A stretch of 5,920 nt of DNA, from the NCBI GenBank assembly GCA_947303695.1, contig CAMYYX010000103.1, forward strand, positions 1 through 5,920, written 5' to 3'. Made by a program: the position numbers and the translations under genes. The notes beneath the pieces were generated by a model. It did not search any database, was not told the DNA's origin, and worked only from the letters and a program-made list of their open reading frames with translations. The stretch is from an uncultured Prevotellaceae bacterium. Lineage in GTDB: Bacteria > Bacteroidota > Bacteroidia > Bacteroidales > Bacteroidaceae. This document shows positions 1 to 5,773 of this stretch, one piece after another (the first letter of the stretch is position 1; each line of letters starts with the position of its first letter).

Positions 1-1
1 A

Positions 2-643
2 GACCTTCTGGTTGGCAACAGCTGCGGTTCTTTCTATGCTCAGATGCTGGCGCCCATCGTGGGCATCCCAGCTTTACTTGGCAATCCCCATTTCCAGATG
101 ACAGAGTTCCTGAAACAGAGGGTAGGGGAGCATGAGTATAAATCGCCACGAAAGGATGGCATTCAGAAGTTCACTATCGATGATGCCTTGATTGATGAGT
201 TTGCCCAGCTGGAAGCCATACAGTTCAACTACTGCAATCCCTACTACAAAGACCGGATATGGGGATTATTTGGCGAGCAGGACACACTGGCACACTTTGA
301 ACCGCTCTTCTTGGAGCATTACAACCAGTCGTACCATTTCCCAGGAGGTCACACACCGACAGCAGAGGAAGTACACACATGGTACGTACCATTAGTGGAG
401 AAGATGTTGATAGAATACCCCTTGCCCGAAGATGGCATCCGATACTTCCAGCATTTCAAGGGTGGCCATTACAGATATGTCCGCACAGCCTTCGACTCAG
501 AAACCAAGGAGCGTATGGTCATCTATCAAGCCCTATACGGCGATAAGCACTATTGGGTACGACCCGAGAAGATGTTTTTCGAGACCGTCACCCGTGATGG
601 TCGAACGTTCTCAAGATTCACAGAACTGGATAAAAACATATAA
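2..643 (+). CDS. YqiA-like alpha/beta hydrolase fused to DUF1653 domain (5' end outside window)
   Basis: This is the C-terminal part of a fusion protein whose start lies left of the window; the frame is open from base 2. The first visible residues hold a nucleophile elbow GNSCG (Ser codon 20-22), followed by a small-residue helix and a GNPHF stretch, as in the YqiA/YcfP (UPF0227) serine esterase family. The rest of a plausible catalytic triad is visible: Asp in GEQD (281-283) and His in GGH (350-352), in the family order. From about base 434 the sequence changes to a DUF1653 module with the typical FKGGHYRYV, VIYQALYGD, WVRPEKMFF and FSRF segments, ending at TAA. DUF1653 has no established function. 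The substrate is unknown; YqiA shows esterase activity on short acyl and CoA esters. The protein is probably cytoplasmic. It converges on proA with only 8 bp between the stop codons and no clear terminator. Fold assignment is firm; biological role is open. Confidence 0.85.
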   Translation, partial: DLLVGNSCGSFYAQMLAPIVGIPALLGNPHFQMTEFLKQRVGEHEYKSPRKDGIQKFTIDDALIDEFAQLEAIQFNYCNPYYKDRIWGLFGEQDTLAHFEPLFLEHYNQSYHFPGGHTPTAEEVHTWYVPLVEKMLIEYPLPEDGIRYFQHFKGGHYRYVRTAFDSETKERMVIYQALYGDKHYWVRPEKMFFETVTRDGRTFSRFTELDKNI

Positions 644-651
644 TTCCTCAG

Positions 652-1896
652 TTACTTTGGACGGGTTTGTCCGTTTCCACGAATGACCCACTTGTAGGTG
701 GTGATTTCTTCGAGGGCCATAGGACCACGGGCATGGAGTTTCTGGGTACTGATACCTATCTCGGCTCCCAAGCCGAACTGGGCTCCATCGGTGAATGATG
801 TGGGGGCGTTGGTGTACACACAGGCTGCATCGACCTGACGGATGAACTGCTCAGCTCGTAGGGTGTCTTCGGTCACGATGCTTTCGCTGTGACGGGAGCT
901 GTAGCGACGGATGTGAGCAAGTGCTTCATCGAATGTGCTGACGGTCTTGATGGCCATCTTATAATCGAGAAACTCTGTACCGAAACTCTCATCTGTAGCT
1001 TGACAGAGTAGGGTAGAAGGGTAGTTTCCTTTCAACAAAGCATAGGCGGGTTCGTCGGCATAAATCGTTACCTTGCTGTCAGCCAAAGGTGCACAGAGAG
1101 CAGGCAGGTCAGGCAGACGTTCTGCATGGATGATGAGACAATCGAGGGCGTTACAAACACTCACACGACGGGTCTTGGCGTTGTTGACAATTGCCTTTCC
1201 TTTCTCCAAATCGCCATATTCGTCGAAGTAACAATGACAAATGCCTGCTCCAGTCTCTATAACGGGAACGGTAGCGTTCTCACGTACATACTGAATCAAC
1301 CTGCTGCTACCGCGAGGAATGACCAAATCGATATATCCGTTGGCATGCAACATCTCCGTTGTTGCTTCATGTGTAGCAGGCAGAAGTGTTACGACATCGG
1401 GATTTATGCCGTTTTGTTGAAGTATCGCTTTAATAATACGGACAATCGCCTGATTGGAATTATCGGCATCTTTTCCTCCTTTCAGCACACAGGCGTTTCC
1501 ACTCTTCAGACAGAGGGCTGCTACGTCGAAGGTGACGTTTGGACGTGCCTCGTAGATGATGCCTATCACGCCAAACGGTACACTGATGCGTGAGAGGTCG
1601 AGTCCGTTGGGAAGTGTGTAGTGCTTCAGCACCTTACCAAGTGGAGAGGGGAGTGTGGCAACATGACGGGTATCACTTGCAATGCCTTCCAGACGCTCCT
1701 TTGTAAGCTTCAGACGGTCGTAGAGTGGGTTGTCGGGAGACATCTGTGCCAAGTCCTTTGCGTTGGCAGCCAACATCTCGTCAGTATGTGCTATTGCAGC
1801 ATCTGCTATATCGTTAAGTACCTGGTTAATGGTGTCGTTGTCGATTTTTGCCAGCTGTATGCTTGCGTCTTGTGCTTTTTGGAAAAGACTATTCAT
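652..1896 (-). CDS. proA: Glutamate-5-semialdehyde dehydrogenase (gamma-glutamyl phosphate reductase)
   Basis: ProA carries out the NADPH-dependent reduction of gamma-glutamyl phosphate to glutamate-5-semialdehyde, the second step of proline synthesis from glutamate, in the cytoplasm. The 414 residues match the usual family length (about 415) of this aldehyde dehydrogenase relative. Visible features are the cofactor-side segment VPFGVIGIIYEARPNVT (106-122), the NACVLKGGKDA region (134-144), and KTRRVSVCNALD (241-252), whose Cys248 aligns with the catalytic cysteine. Residues 319-340 fit the PROSITE ProA signature (V-x5-A-L-x-H-I, then SRHSES-I). The ATG at 1896-1894 gives a normal N-terminus. 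No Shine-Dalgarno sequence precedes it; instead the 21-bp repeat runs right up to the start codon. As last gene of the panC-panD-proB-proA set it lies 55 bp after proB. No terminator is seen after its stop, so transcripts may run into the convergent hydrolase gene. Confidence 0.97.
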   Translation of the reverse strand: MNSLFQKAQDASIQLAKIDNDTINQVLNDIADAAIAHTDEMLAANAKDLAQMSPDNPLYDRLKLTKERLEGIASDTRHVATLPSPLGKVLKHYTLPNGLDLSRISVPFGVIGIIYEARPNVTFDVAALCLKSGNACVLKGGKDADNSNQAIVRIIKAILQQNGINPDVVTLLPATHEATTEMLHANGYIDLVIPRGSSRLIQYVRENATVPVIETGAGICHCYFDEYGDLEKGKAIVNNAKTRRVSVCNALDCLIIHAERLPDLPALCAPLADSKVTIYADEPAYALLKGNYPSTLLCQATDESFGTEFLDYKMAIKTVSTFDEALAHIRRYSSRHSESIVTEDTLRAEQFIRQVDAACVYTNAPTSFTDGAQFGLGAEIGISTQKLHARGPMALEEITTYKWVIRGNGQTRPK

Positions 1897-1947
1897 ATTT
1901 ACTATTTACCATCTACTATTTACTATTTACCATCTACTATTTACTAT
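1896..1947. repeat. 21-bp tandem repeat (about 2.5 copies) filling the proB-proA gap
   Basis: Two perfect 21-bp copies (1896-1916 and 1917-1937), each starting TATTTACTATTT on the plus strand, are followed by a 10-base partial copy (1938-1947). The array begins at the first base of the proA start codon and stops 4 bp short of the proB stop, so it makes up almost the whole intergenic space. In the mRNA sense each copy contains an ATG followed by four sense codons (MVNSK). Perfect identity suggests recent slippage. It is probably noncoding. Confidence 0.9.
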
Positions 1948-1951
1948 GGTA

Positions 1952-3022
1952 CTATCTTATATAGAGATAGTCGTAATGTATCAGGGGTTTCTTGCTGTGG
2001 TGTCCGATTACCTTGCGTGCTTCGTCGCTATCGTAAGACGTGCGACCCACACCAATCTCCTGACCCTTGGGGTCTTTAATGCTGATGATATCGTCTTTCT
2101 CGAATTCGCCATCAACTGCTGTCACGCCAATAGGAAGAACACTTAAAGCATTGCTTCCGCAAATGGCTTCTACTGCCTTGTCGTTCAAGGTGATACTACC
2201 TTTCGCAAAGTCTCCACTGTGGGCAATCCACTTCTTGATGCTCGATACGGGTTGGGTAGCAGGAACGAAACGTGTACAGAGGGTTGTATCGGGTTCTTGG
2301 ATAAGCTTGATAAGGATATTGTCGCGTTTGCCGTTTGCGATGATGACAGGGATTCCTTCGTCTGCCACCTTGCGTGCGATGTTGCATTTGGTAATCATGC
2401 CTCCACGTCCAAAGCCTGACTTGCCTGTCTGGATATAGTCCTTGAGGTCGGAGTCGGGTTCCACACTACGGATGACCTGACTCTCAGCAGCCTTAGGGTC
2501 ACCATCGTAGATACCGTCGATATTGCTGAGGATGATGAGTGTATCGACATCAAGCATGGTAGCGATGAGACCGCTCAGTTCATCGTTATCGGTAAACATC
2601 AGCTCGGTTACAGACACGGTGTCGTTCTCGTTCACGATAGGGATGACGCCATTCTCGAGCATCACCTCCATACAGTTACGCTGGTTGAGATAATGGCGAC
2701 GAGTGCTGAAGTTCTCCTTCATCGTCAGCACCTGTCCGACGGTGATGTGGTGGTCGCGGAACAGTTCGTAATAGCGGTTGATAAGTTTGGCTTGTCCGAT
2801 AGCCGAAAAGAGCTGGCGCTGATCCACAGAGTCCATGTGGTGATTGATGGCCAATTCGCTCCGTCCGCTTGCTACAGCTCCAGAGGAAATCAGCACCACC
2901 TGGATGCCTTCACGACGCAATACAGCCACTTGGTCGACCAAAGCAGACATGCGTGTAACATCCAACGTACCGTCGTCTCTGGTCAGCACGTTACTTCCTA
3001 TCTTGACCGCAACACGTTTCAT
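1952..3022 (-). CDS. proB: Glutamate 5-kinase with C-terminal PUA domain
   Basis: ProB phosphorylates glutamate with ATP to gamma-glutamyl phosphate, the first and normally proline-inhibited step of proline synthesis. The 356 residues contain an amino acid kinase domain (about 1-255) with KIGSN (7-11), LISSGAVASGR (44-54), VNENDTVS (130-137), FTDNDELSGLIA (143-154), LSNIDGIYDGDP (165-176) and GRGGMITK (205-212). A PUA domain follows (about 268-350), as in the long E. coli-type enzyme rather than the short PUA-less form. The position often read FGDND is FTDND here, a mild change beside the active site. The ATG at 3022-3020 overlaps the panD stop by 4 bp (ATGA), which indicates translational coupling and fixes the start. 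The unstable gamma-glutamyl phosphate is normally passed straight to ProA, which fits ProA being the next gene. Confidence 0.97.
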   Translation of the reverse strand: MKRVAVKIGSNVLTRDDGTLDVTRMSALVDQVAVLRREGIQVVLISSGAVASGRSELAINHHMDSVDQRQLFSAIGQAKLINRYYELFRDHHITVGQVLTMKENFSTRRHYLNQRNCMEVMLENGVIPIVNENDTVSVTELMFTDNDELSGLIATMLDVDTLIILSNIDGIYDGDPKAAESQVIRSVEPDSDLKDYIQTGKSGFGRGGMITKCNIARKVADEGIPVIIANGKRDNILIKLIQEPDTTLCTRFVPATQPVSSIKKWIAHSGDFAKGSITLNDKAVEAICGSNALSVLPIGVTAVDGEFEKDDIISIKDPKGQEIGVGRTSYDSDEARKVIGHHSKKPLIHYDYLYIR

Positions 3023-3369
3023 TTCACAATTCTATTCTTTTCGTCTGGGAATACTACTGCAGGCTTAAACTGCTTAGCCTCTTCGAAGTCCATCAGGGCA
3101 TACGACATGATGATACATACGTCGCCAGGCAATACCTTACGGGCTGCTGCACCATTCAGACACACACATCCGCTACCACGTTCGCCTTTGATGACATAGG
3201 TCTCGAAGCGTTCACCGTTGTTGTTGTTCACTACGGTAACCTTCTCGCCTGCAATGAGGTTGGCGGCATCCATGATATCCTCATCGAGTGTGATGCTGCC
3301 CATGTAATGGAGGTTCGCCTCTGTGATGGTGGCACAGTGAATCTTGGATTTCAATACTTCTATCAGCAT
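3019..3369 (-). CDS. panD: Aspartate 1-decarboxylase proenzyme (pyruvoyl-dependent)
   Basis: PanD decarboxylates L-aspartate to beta-alanine, the amine half of pantothenate. The 116-residue chain has the length and layout of the bacterial self-processing enzyme. Gly24-Ser25 within HYMGSITLD is the autocleavage site, where Ser25 becomes the pyruvoyl group. Lys9, Arg54, Thr57 and Tyr58 sit at the known active-site positions, and the conserved LNGAAAR (76-82) and GDVCIIMSYA (86-95) segments are present. The start at 3369 lies inside the end of panC (7-bp overlap, ATGCTGA), and the stop overlaps the proB start by 4 bp. It is therefore locked between its pathway partner and an unrelated kinase. 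Processing in some bacteria needs the maturation factor PanZ; none is seen here, though the window is short. Identification is secure. Confidence 0.97.
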   Translation of the reverse strand: MLIEVLKSKIHCATITEANLHYMGSITLDEDIMDAANLIAGEKVTVVNNNNGERFETYVIKGERGSGCVCLNGAAARKVLPGDVCIIMSYALMDFEEAKQFKPAVVFPDEKNRIVK

Positions 3370-4238
3370 GACTTATACTTGATATTGTCGATTAATCTTA
3401 CCGGAATGGCACCACAGAATACCGTGATGCAGCCTACTACGTAGTCGGAGTCATCCCATTCGTTCAGGCTCAAGAGTGAGTTGCCGTCCACGATTTCGTA
3501 GTACTGCACTTCCAGTCCTTCTACGGCATTGATGGTATCGATGACCCACTGCTTCGTTTCTTTCAGTGTGTGACTCTTGGCATAGTGCTGGCTCGCAAAG
3601 AGTGCCTGTGAAATGCTGACAGCAATCTTACGCTCGTCAGGAGAGAGTAGGGCGTTACGGCTTGAGAGTGCCAATCCGTCCTCCTCGCGTACGATGGGGC
3701 AAGGACATATCTGCAATGGGAACTTCTGATCGTCCACCATACGACGGATGACAGCAATCTGCTGGAAGTCCTTCTCGCCAAAGTAGGCACGGTCGGGTTC
3801 GGTCATCATAAACAGTTTGCTCACCACCTGACACACTCCGTTGAAGTGGCCTGGACGGAAACCTCCTTCCATCACCTCGTCTGTTGGAGGATAACTGAAC
3901 TGACGTGTATCAGGTTCAGGATACACCTCTTCAACAGTTGGTGCGAAGGCAATCAGTTCCTTCTTGACGAAGATTTCGAGCACGTTCTCCAACAACTTGC
4001 AGTCGTTCTCCAACGTTCGTGGATACTTGGCCAAGTCGTTCTTGTCGTTAAACTGAGTGGGATTCACAAAGATGCTCACTACCGTCACGTCGTTCTCTGC
4101 CAAACTGCGAGTGACCAGCGAAGCGTGACCTGCATGCAGGGCGCCCATCGTGGGAACAAGACCCACGGACTTGTTGGCCAGACGCTGTGCTTTCAGTTCT
4201 GCCTTCAAGTCGGCTACCGTATGTACTACTTTCATCAT
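3363..4238 (-). CDS. panC: Pantothenate synthetase (pantoate--beta-alanine ligase)
   Basis: PanC condenses pantoate and beta-alanine with ATP, through a pantoyl-adenylate, to give pantothenate. It is a cytoplasmic enzyme of the HIGH-type nucleotidyltransferase fold. Visible motifs are PTMGALHAGHASL (29-41, with the HxGH ATP site), FVNPTQFND (57-65), FRPGHFNGVCQVVSKLF (127-143), FGEKDFQQ (153-160) and LALSSRNALLS (189-199, equivalent to KMSKS). The 291 residues slightly exceed the usual 280 or so, mainly because of about six extra residues near 85-97 (EIFVKKEL) before FAPTVEEVYP. Two adjacent ATGs can serve as start (4238 or 4235). AAAGGA touches the first and lies 3 bases before the second, and most family members begin MKV, so 4235 is equally likely. 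It is first gene of the operon, directly upstream of panD, which makes its beta-alanine substrate. Confidence 0.96.
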   Translation of the reverse strand: MMKVVHTVADLKAELKAQRLANKSVGLVPTMGALHAGHASLVTRSLAENDVTVVSIFVNPTQFNDKNDLAKYPRTLENDCKLLENVLEIFVKKELIAFAPTVEEVYPEPDTRQFSYPPTDEVMEGGFRPGHFNGVCQVVSKLFMMTEPDRAYFGEKDFQQIAVIRRMVDDQKFPLQICPCPIVREEDGLALSSRNALLSPDERKIAVSISQALFASQHYAKSHTLKETKQWVIDTINAVEGLEVQYYEIVDGNSLLSLNEWDDSDYVVGCITVFCGAIPVRLIDNIKYKSC

Positions 4239-4248
4239 TCCTTTGATT

Positions 4249-4262
4249 CTTTTTCGAAAAAG
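4249..4262. promoter_or_regulatory. Perfect 14-bp palindrome at the predicted panC transcript start
   Basis: CTTTTTCGAAAAAG reads the same on both strands. It lies between the panC -7 box (4268-4275) and the panC start, beginning at about the predicted first transcribed base. Such a site could be an operator, or form a short 5' hairpin with a TCGA loop. The sequence is certain; the function is inferred, and A/T runs make chance symmetry easier. Confidence 0.4.
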
Positions 4263-4267
4263 TGCTG

Positions 4268-4275
4268 CAAAGTTA
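4268..4275 (-). promoter_or_regulatory. Putative promoter (-7 box) of the panC-panD-proB-proA operon
   Basis: On the minus strand the bases read TAACTTTG, an exact match to the Bacteroidetes primary sigma -7 consensus TAnnTTTG, followed by CAGCAC. Transcription would start near 4262, giving a leader of about 25 nt before panC. No good TTG-type -33 box is seen at the expected distance. It is the only promoter recognised for the four-gene set. Confidence 0.65.
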
Positions 4276-4355
4276 GTAAAATTCTACGATATAGTCGTCA
4301 GAATCCTTGAAAAAAAGGTATTTATGTGGAATATATGGTGCTTTCCGCATTTTAT

Positions 4356-4376
4356 TATACATTGTACATTATACAT
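4356..4376. repeat. Three tandem 7-bp units (TATACAT) upstream of the secreted-protein gene
   Basis: The units are TATACAT, TGTACAT and TATACAT, followed by AT-rich TATTAATTATT. The array ends 14 bp before the TATCTTTG box, so it covers the place where a -33 element should be. Copy number changes here would alter promoter spacing. It may equally be a simple low-complexity spacer. Confidence 0.75.
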
Positions 4377-4390
4377 TATTAATTATTTTG

Positions 4391-4398
4391 TATCTTTG
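4391..4398 (+). promoter_or_regulatory. Putative promoter (-7 box) of the DUF4369-like gene
   Basis: TATCTTTG matches TAnnTTTG exactly and is followed by CTGCAC, nearly the same context as the panC promoter on the other strand. The expected start near 4405 gives a leader of about 19 nt before the ATG at 4424. The -33 region is weak: a TTA at 4369-4371 has a 19-bp spacer, and a real TTG at 4362-4364 is too far away. Confidence 0.7.
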
Positions 4399-4423
4399 CT
4401 GCACAAAAACAACGGACATAGTT

Positions 4424-5053
4424 ATGAAACAGTTATTATTTGTTCTTGCTGCCATCATGCTGGCAACAACCGCTCAGGCAAAGAAGGTGAAGGTGACGAT
4501 TGACGGAACTGTATCACCCTCACAGACCAAACTCTATCTTATCATCAACGAGGACACAGCCAACGCACAGTTGCTGCCTATCAAGGACGCCAAGTTCTCT
4601 GTCACCATCAAGGTCGATCGTAATGCGTTCATCCGTTTGCACGACTACAAAGAATGGCCAGAACGGAGTGCGTTTGTGCTCATTCCTGACAGCAAGCACA
4701 TCACCATCAACTGGAATACAGGAGAGATTTCAGGTTCGAAGCAGTCGAAGGAGTTGCAGACCATCTGCAAGCAGATTCGTGATGCCGGACCAAACGGTTT
4801 CCACATCGATGTATTCTCTGACGATCCTGAAGCGTGGAAGGCTGCACGAGAGCAAGAGCATTCCATCCGCGAATCGATGCTCTATGAACAGAAACAGATT
4901 GCCAAGCTTGCGATGGTGGAGAACAGGGACAAGATTTATGACGCCTGGATTGTGTACGCCTTCCCAGAGTTGTTAGAAGGCGAACTGGATGCGATAGTTG
5001 GGTACAAGAACCCCAAATGGGTAAAACATCCAATACTGAAGAAGAAAAAGTAA
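4424..5053 (+). CDS. Secreted DUF4369-like protein lacking a thioredoxin domain
   Basis: The 209-residue product starts with a clear signal peptide: MKQ, a hydrophobic stretch, then TTAQA with predicted cleavage after residue 19. There is no lipobox cysteine, so it is probably periplasmic. Residues about 20-110 look like the beta-rich DUF4369 module found at the N-terminus of Bacteroidetes TlpA-like thiol-disulfide proteins: a GTVSP...LYLI start, a central FVLIPDSKHITINW strand pair, then GEISGSKQSKELQ. A charged helical part (about 120-175) follows, and a Lys-rich end (ILKKKK) comes where a thioredoxin fold would normally begin. No CxxC motif and no cysteine beyond Cys115 or so is seen. The frame stays open upstream to 4307, but that extension would run through the promoter and heptamer repeat, so the start at 4424 is chosen. 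The gene is monocistronic and divergent from panC. Function is unknown; the family match rests on pattern only. Confidence 0.8.
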   Translation: MKQLLFVLAAIMLATTAQAKKVKVTIDGTVSPSQTKLYLIINEDTANAQLLPIKDAKFSVTIKVDRNAFIRLHDYKEWPERSAFVLIPDSKHITINWNTGEISGSKQSKELQTICKQIRDAGPNGFHIDVFSDDPEAWKAAREQEHSIRESMLYEQKQIAKLAMVENRDKIYDAWIVYAFPELLEGELDAIVGYKNPKWVKHPILKKKK

Positions 5054-5055
5054 CA

Positions 5056-5091
5056 GACAAAGCGGCGTCAGCATAGCTGGCACCGCTTGTC
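5056..5091. terminator. Shared hairpin terminator between the DUF4369-like gene and mscL
   Basis: GACAAAGCGG (5056-5065) pairs with CCGCTTGTC (5083-5091) with one bulged A. Inside, GTCAGC (5067-5072) pairs with GCTGGC (5076-5081) around an ATA loop. That gives about 15 base pairs in a 36-base element. It starts 3 bp after the rightward stop codon and ends 22 bp from the mscL stop. Downstream on the plus strand is only GTTTAATGG; on the minus strand a TTTTT run follows 8 bases after the stem. It probably ends mscL transcripts best and may act in both directions. Confidence 0.75.
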
Positions 5092-5113
5092 GTTTAATGG
5101 GGTAGGGACGTGC

Positions 5114-5575
5114 TTACTTCTTGTCCTTCAGCAGGTCGCGGATCTCTGTAAGGAGTACCTCTTCGTTGCTTGGTGCAGGAGGTTCTGCAGCTGCAGCTTC
5201 CTCTGCTTCCTTCTTCTTGCGCAGGCTTGTCAGCTTAGCGATTCCCTTGATCATCAAGAAGATACAGAATGCGATGATGAGGAAGTCGATGATGTTCTGA
5301 ACGAAAGCTCCATAGTTCCATGTAACTGGCTCAATAGCAGCTGCAATTTCGTTGCCGGCAGCATCGAGCTGTGCTGGAACGCCATCCTTGAGCACAACCT
5401 TGAGGTCTGTGAAGTCAACTCCTCCGAGCAGTACGCCAAGTGGTGGCATGAGGATGTCGGATACGAAACTGGTTACAATCTTACCAAATGCACCGCCGAT
5501 GATAACACCGACTGCCATGTCCATCACATTACCCTTGAGGGCGAATTCCTTGAATTCTTCTACAAATTTTGCCAT
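5114..5575 (-). CDS. mscL: Large-conductance mechanosensitive channel
   Basis: MscL is a homopentameric inner-membrane channel that opens under membrane tension and releases solutes during hypo-osmotic shock. The 153 residues show the full family layout. An amphipathic N-terminal helix (MAKFVEEFKEFALKGN) leads into the KGNVMDMAVGVIIGGAFGKIV signature of TM1 (about 14-45), with glycines lining the pore constriction. A periplasmic loop (about 46-88) follows, then TM2 (about 89-112, rich in I, F and L). A Lys/Arg cluster (RKKK) ends TM2. An Ala/Glu/Pro linker then leads to the C-terminal bundle helix (NEEVLLTEIRDLLKDKK). The length is a little above the E. coli protein (136), through the loop and linker. 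The ATG at 5575-5573 is the only start that keeps the N-terminal helix. It has its own promoter and appears monocistronic. Confidence 0.97.
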   Translation of the reverse strand: MAKFVEEFKEFALKGNVMDMAVGVIIGGAFGKIVTSFVSDILMPPLGVLLGGVDFTDLKVVLKDGVPAQLDAAGNEIAAAIEPVTWNYGAFVQNIIDFLIIAFCIFLMIKGIAKLTSLRKKKEAEEAAAAEPPAPSNEEVLLTEIRDLLKDKK

Positions 5576-5587
5576 AACTCTATAGGA

Positions 5588-5607
5588 TTAAAAGTTTAAA
5601 AGTTTAA
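5588..5607. repeat. 8-bp tandem repeat (TTAAAAGT, about 2.5 copies) in the mscL leader
   Basis: TTAAAAGT occurs at 5588-5595 and 5596-5603, followed by TTAA. It lies 13 bp before the mscL start codon, within the predicted leader. In the mRNA it reads ACTTTTAA. It is probably an unstructured AT-rich leader rather than a specific site. Confidence 0.7.
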
Positions 5608-5628
5608 GAATTGAAGTTATTACGAGTG

Positions 5629-5660
5629 CAAATATAAGCATAAAAATTGGAAAGAACCAA
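5629..5660 (-). promoter_or_regulatory. Putative mscL promoter with -33 and -7 boxes
   Basis: On the minus strand, TTG (5660-5658) is followed after 21 bp by TATATTTG (5636-5629). This fits the Bacteroidetes housekeeping promoter, with TTG at -33 and TAnnTTTG at -7. Predicted start is near 5623, giving a leader of about 47 nt. It is the best-formed promoter in the window. Confidence 0.75.
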
Positions 5661-5773
5661 GAAATAACTCTTTTTTTCTATTCTATGCATGATTTCGTTG
5701 AATTAAGTATGTTTTATGCTTTTTTTCTTCGATTGTAAAAAGTTATTAAGTTGAAAGCTATTTGTTTTTCTCC

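Noticed and set aside
655..680. Terminator at the proA/hydrolase convergence
   Set aside because: Only a four-base stem (GGAC/GTCC) inside the proA coding end is seen, without a T run; too weak to call.
1126..1593. 155-residue plus-strand open frame inside proA
   Set aside because: It lies wholly antisense to conserved proA sequence and has no start signal.
3846..4310. 154-residue plus-strand open frame opposite panC
   Set aside because: It is antisense to conserved panC motifs, and its upstream region is coding sequence of panC.
4307..4423. In-frame upstream extension (39 residues) of the DUF4369-like protein
   Set aside because: It would be translated from the promoter and heptamer repeat, and it puts a second hydrophobic stretch before a good signal peptide. 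The ATG at 4424 follows the -7 box at the right distance.
5087..5599. 170-residue plus-strand open frame opposite mscL
   Set aside because: It is the antisense of a secure mscL gene, has no promoter and resembles no known protein; cysteine-rich composition reflects the complement of mscL codons.
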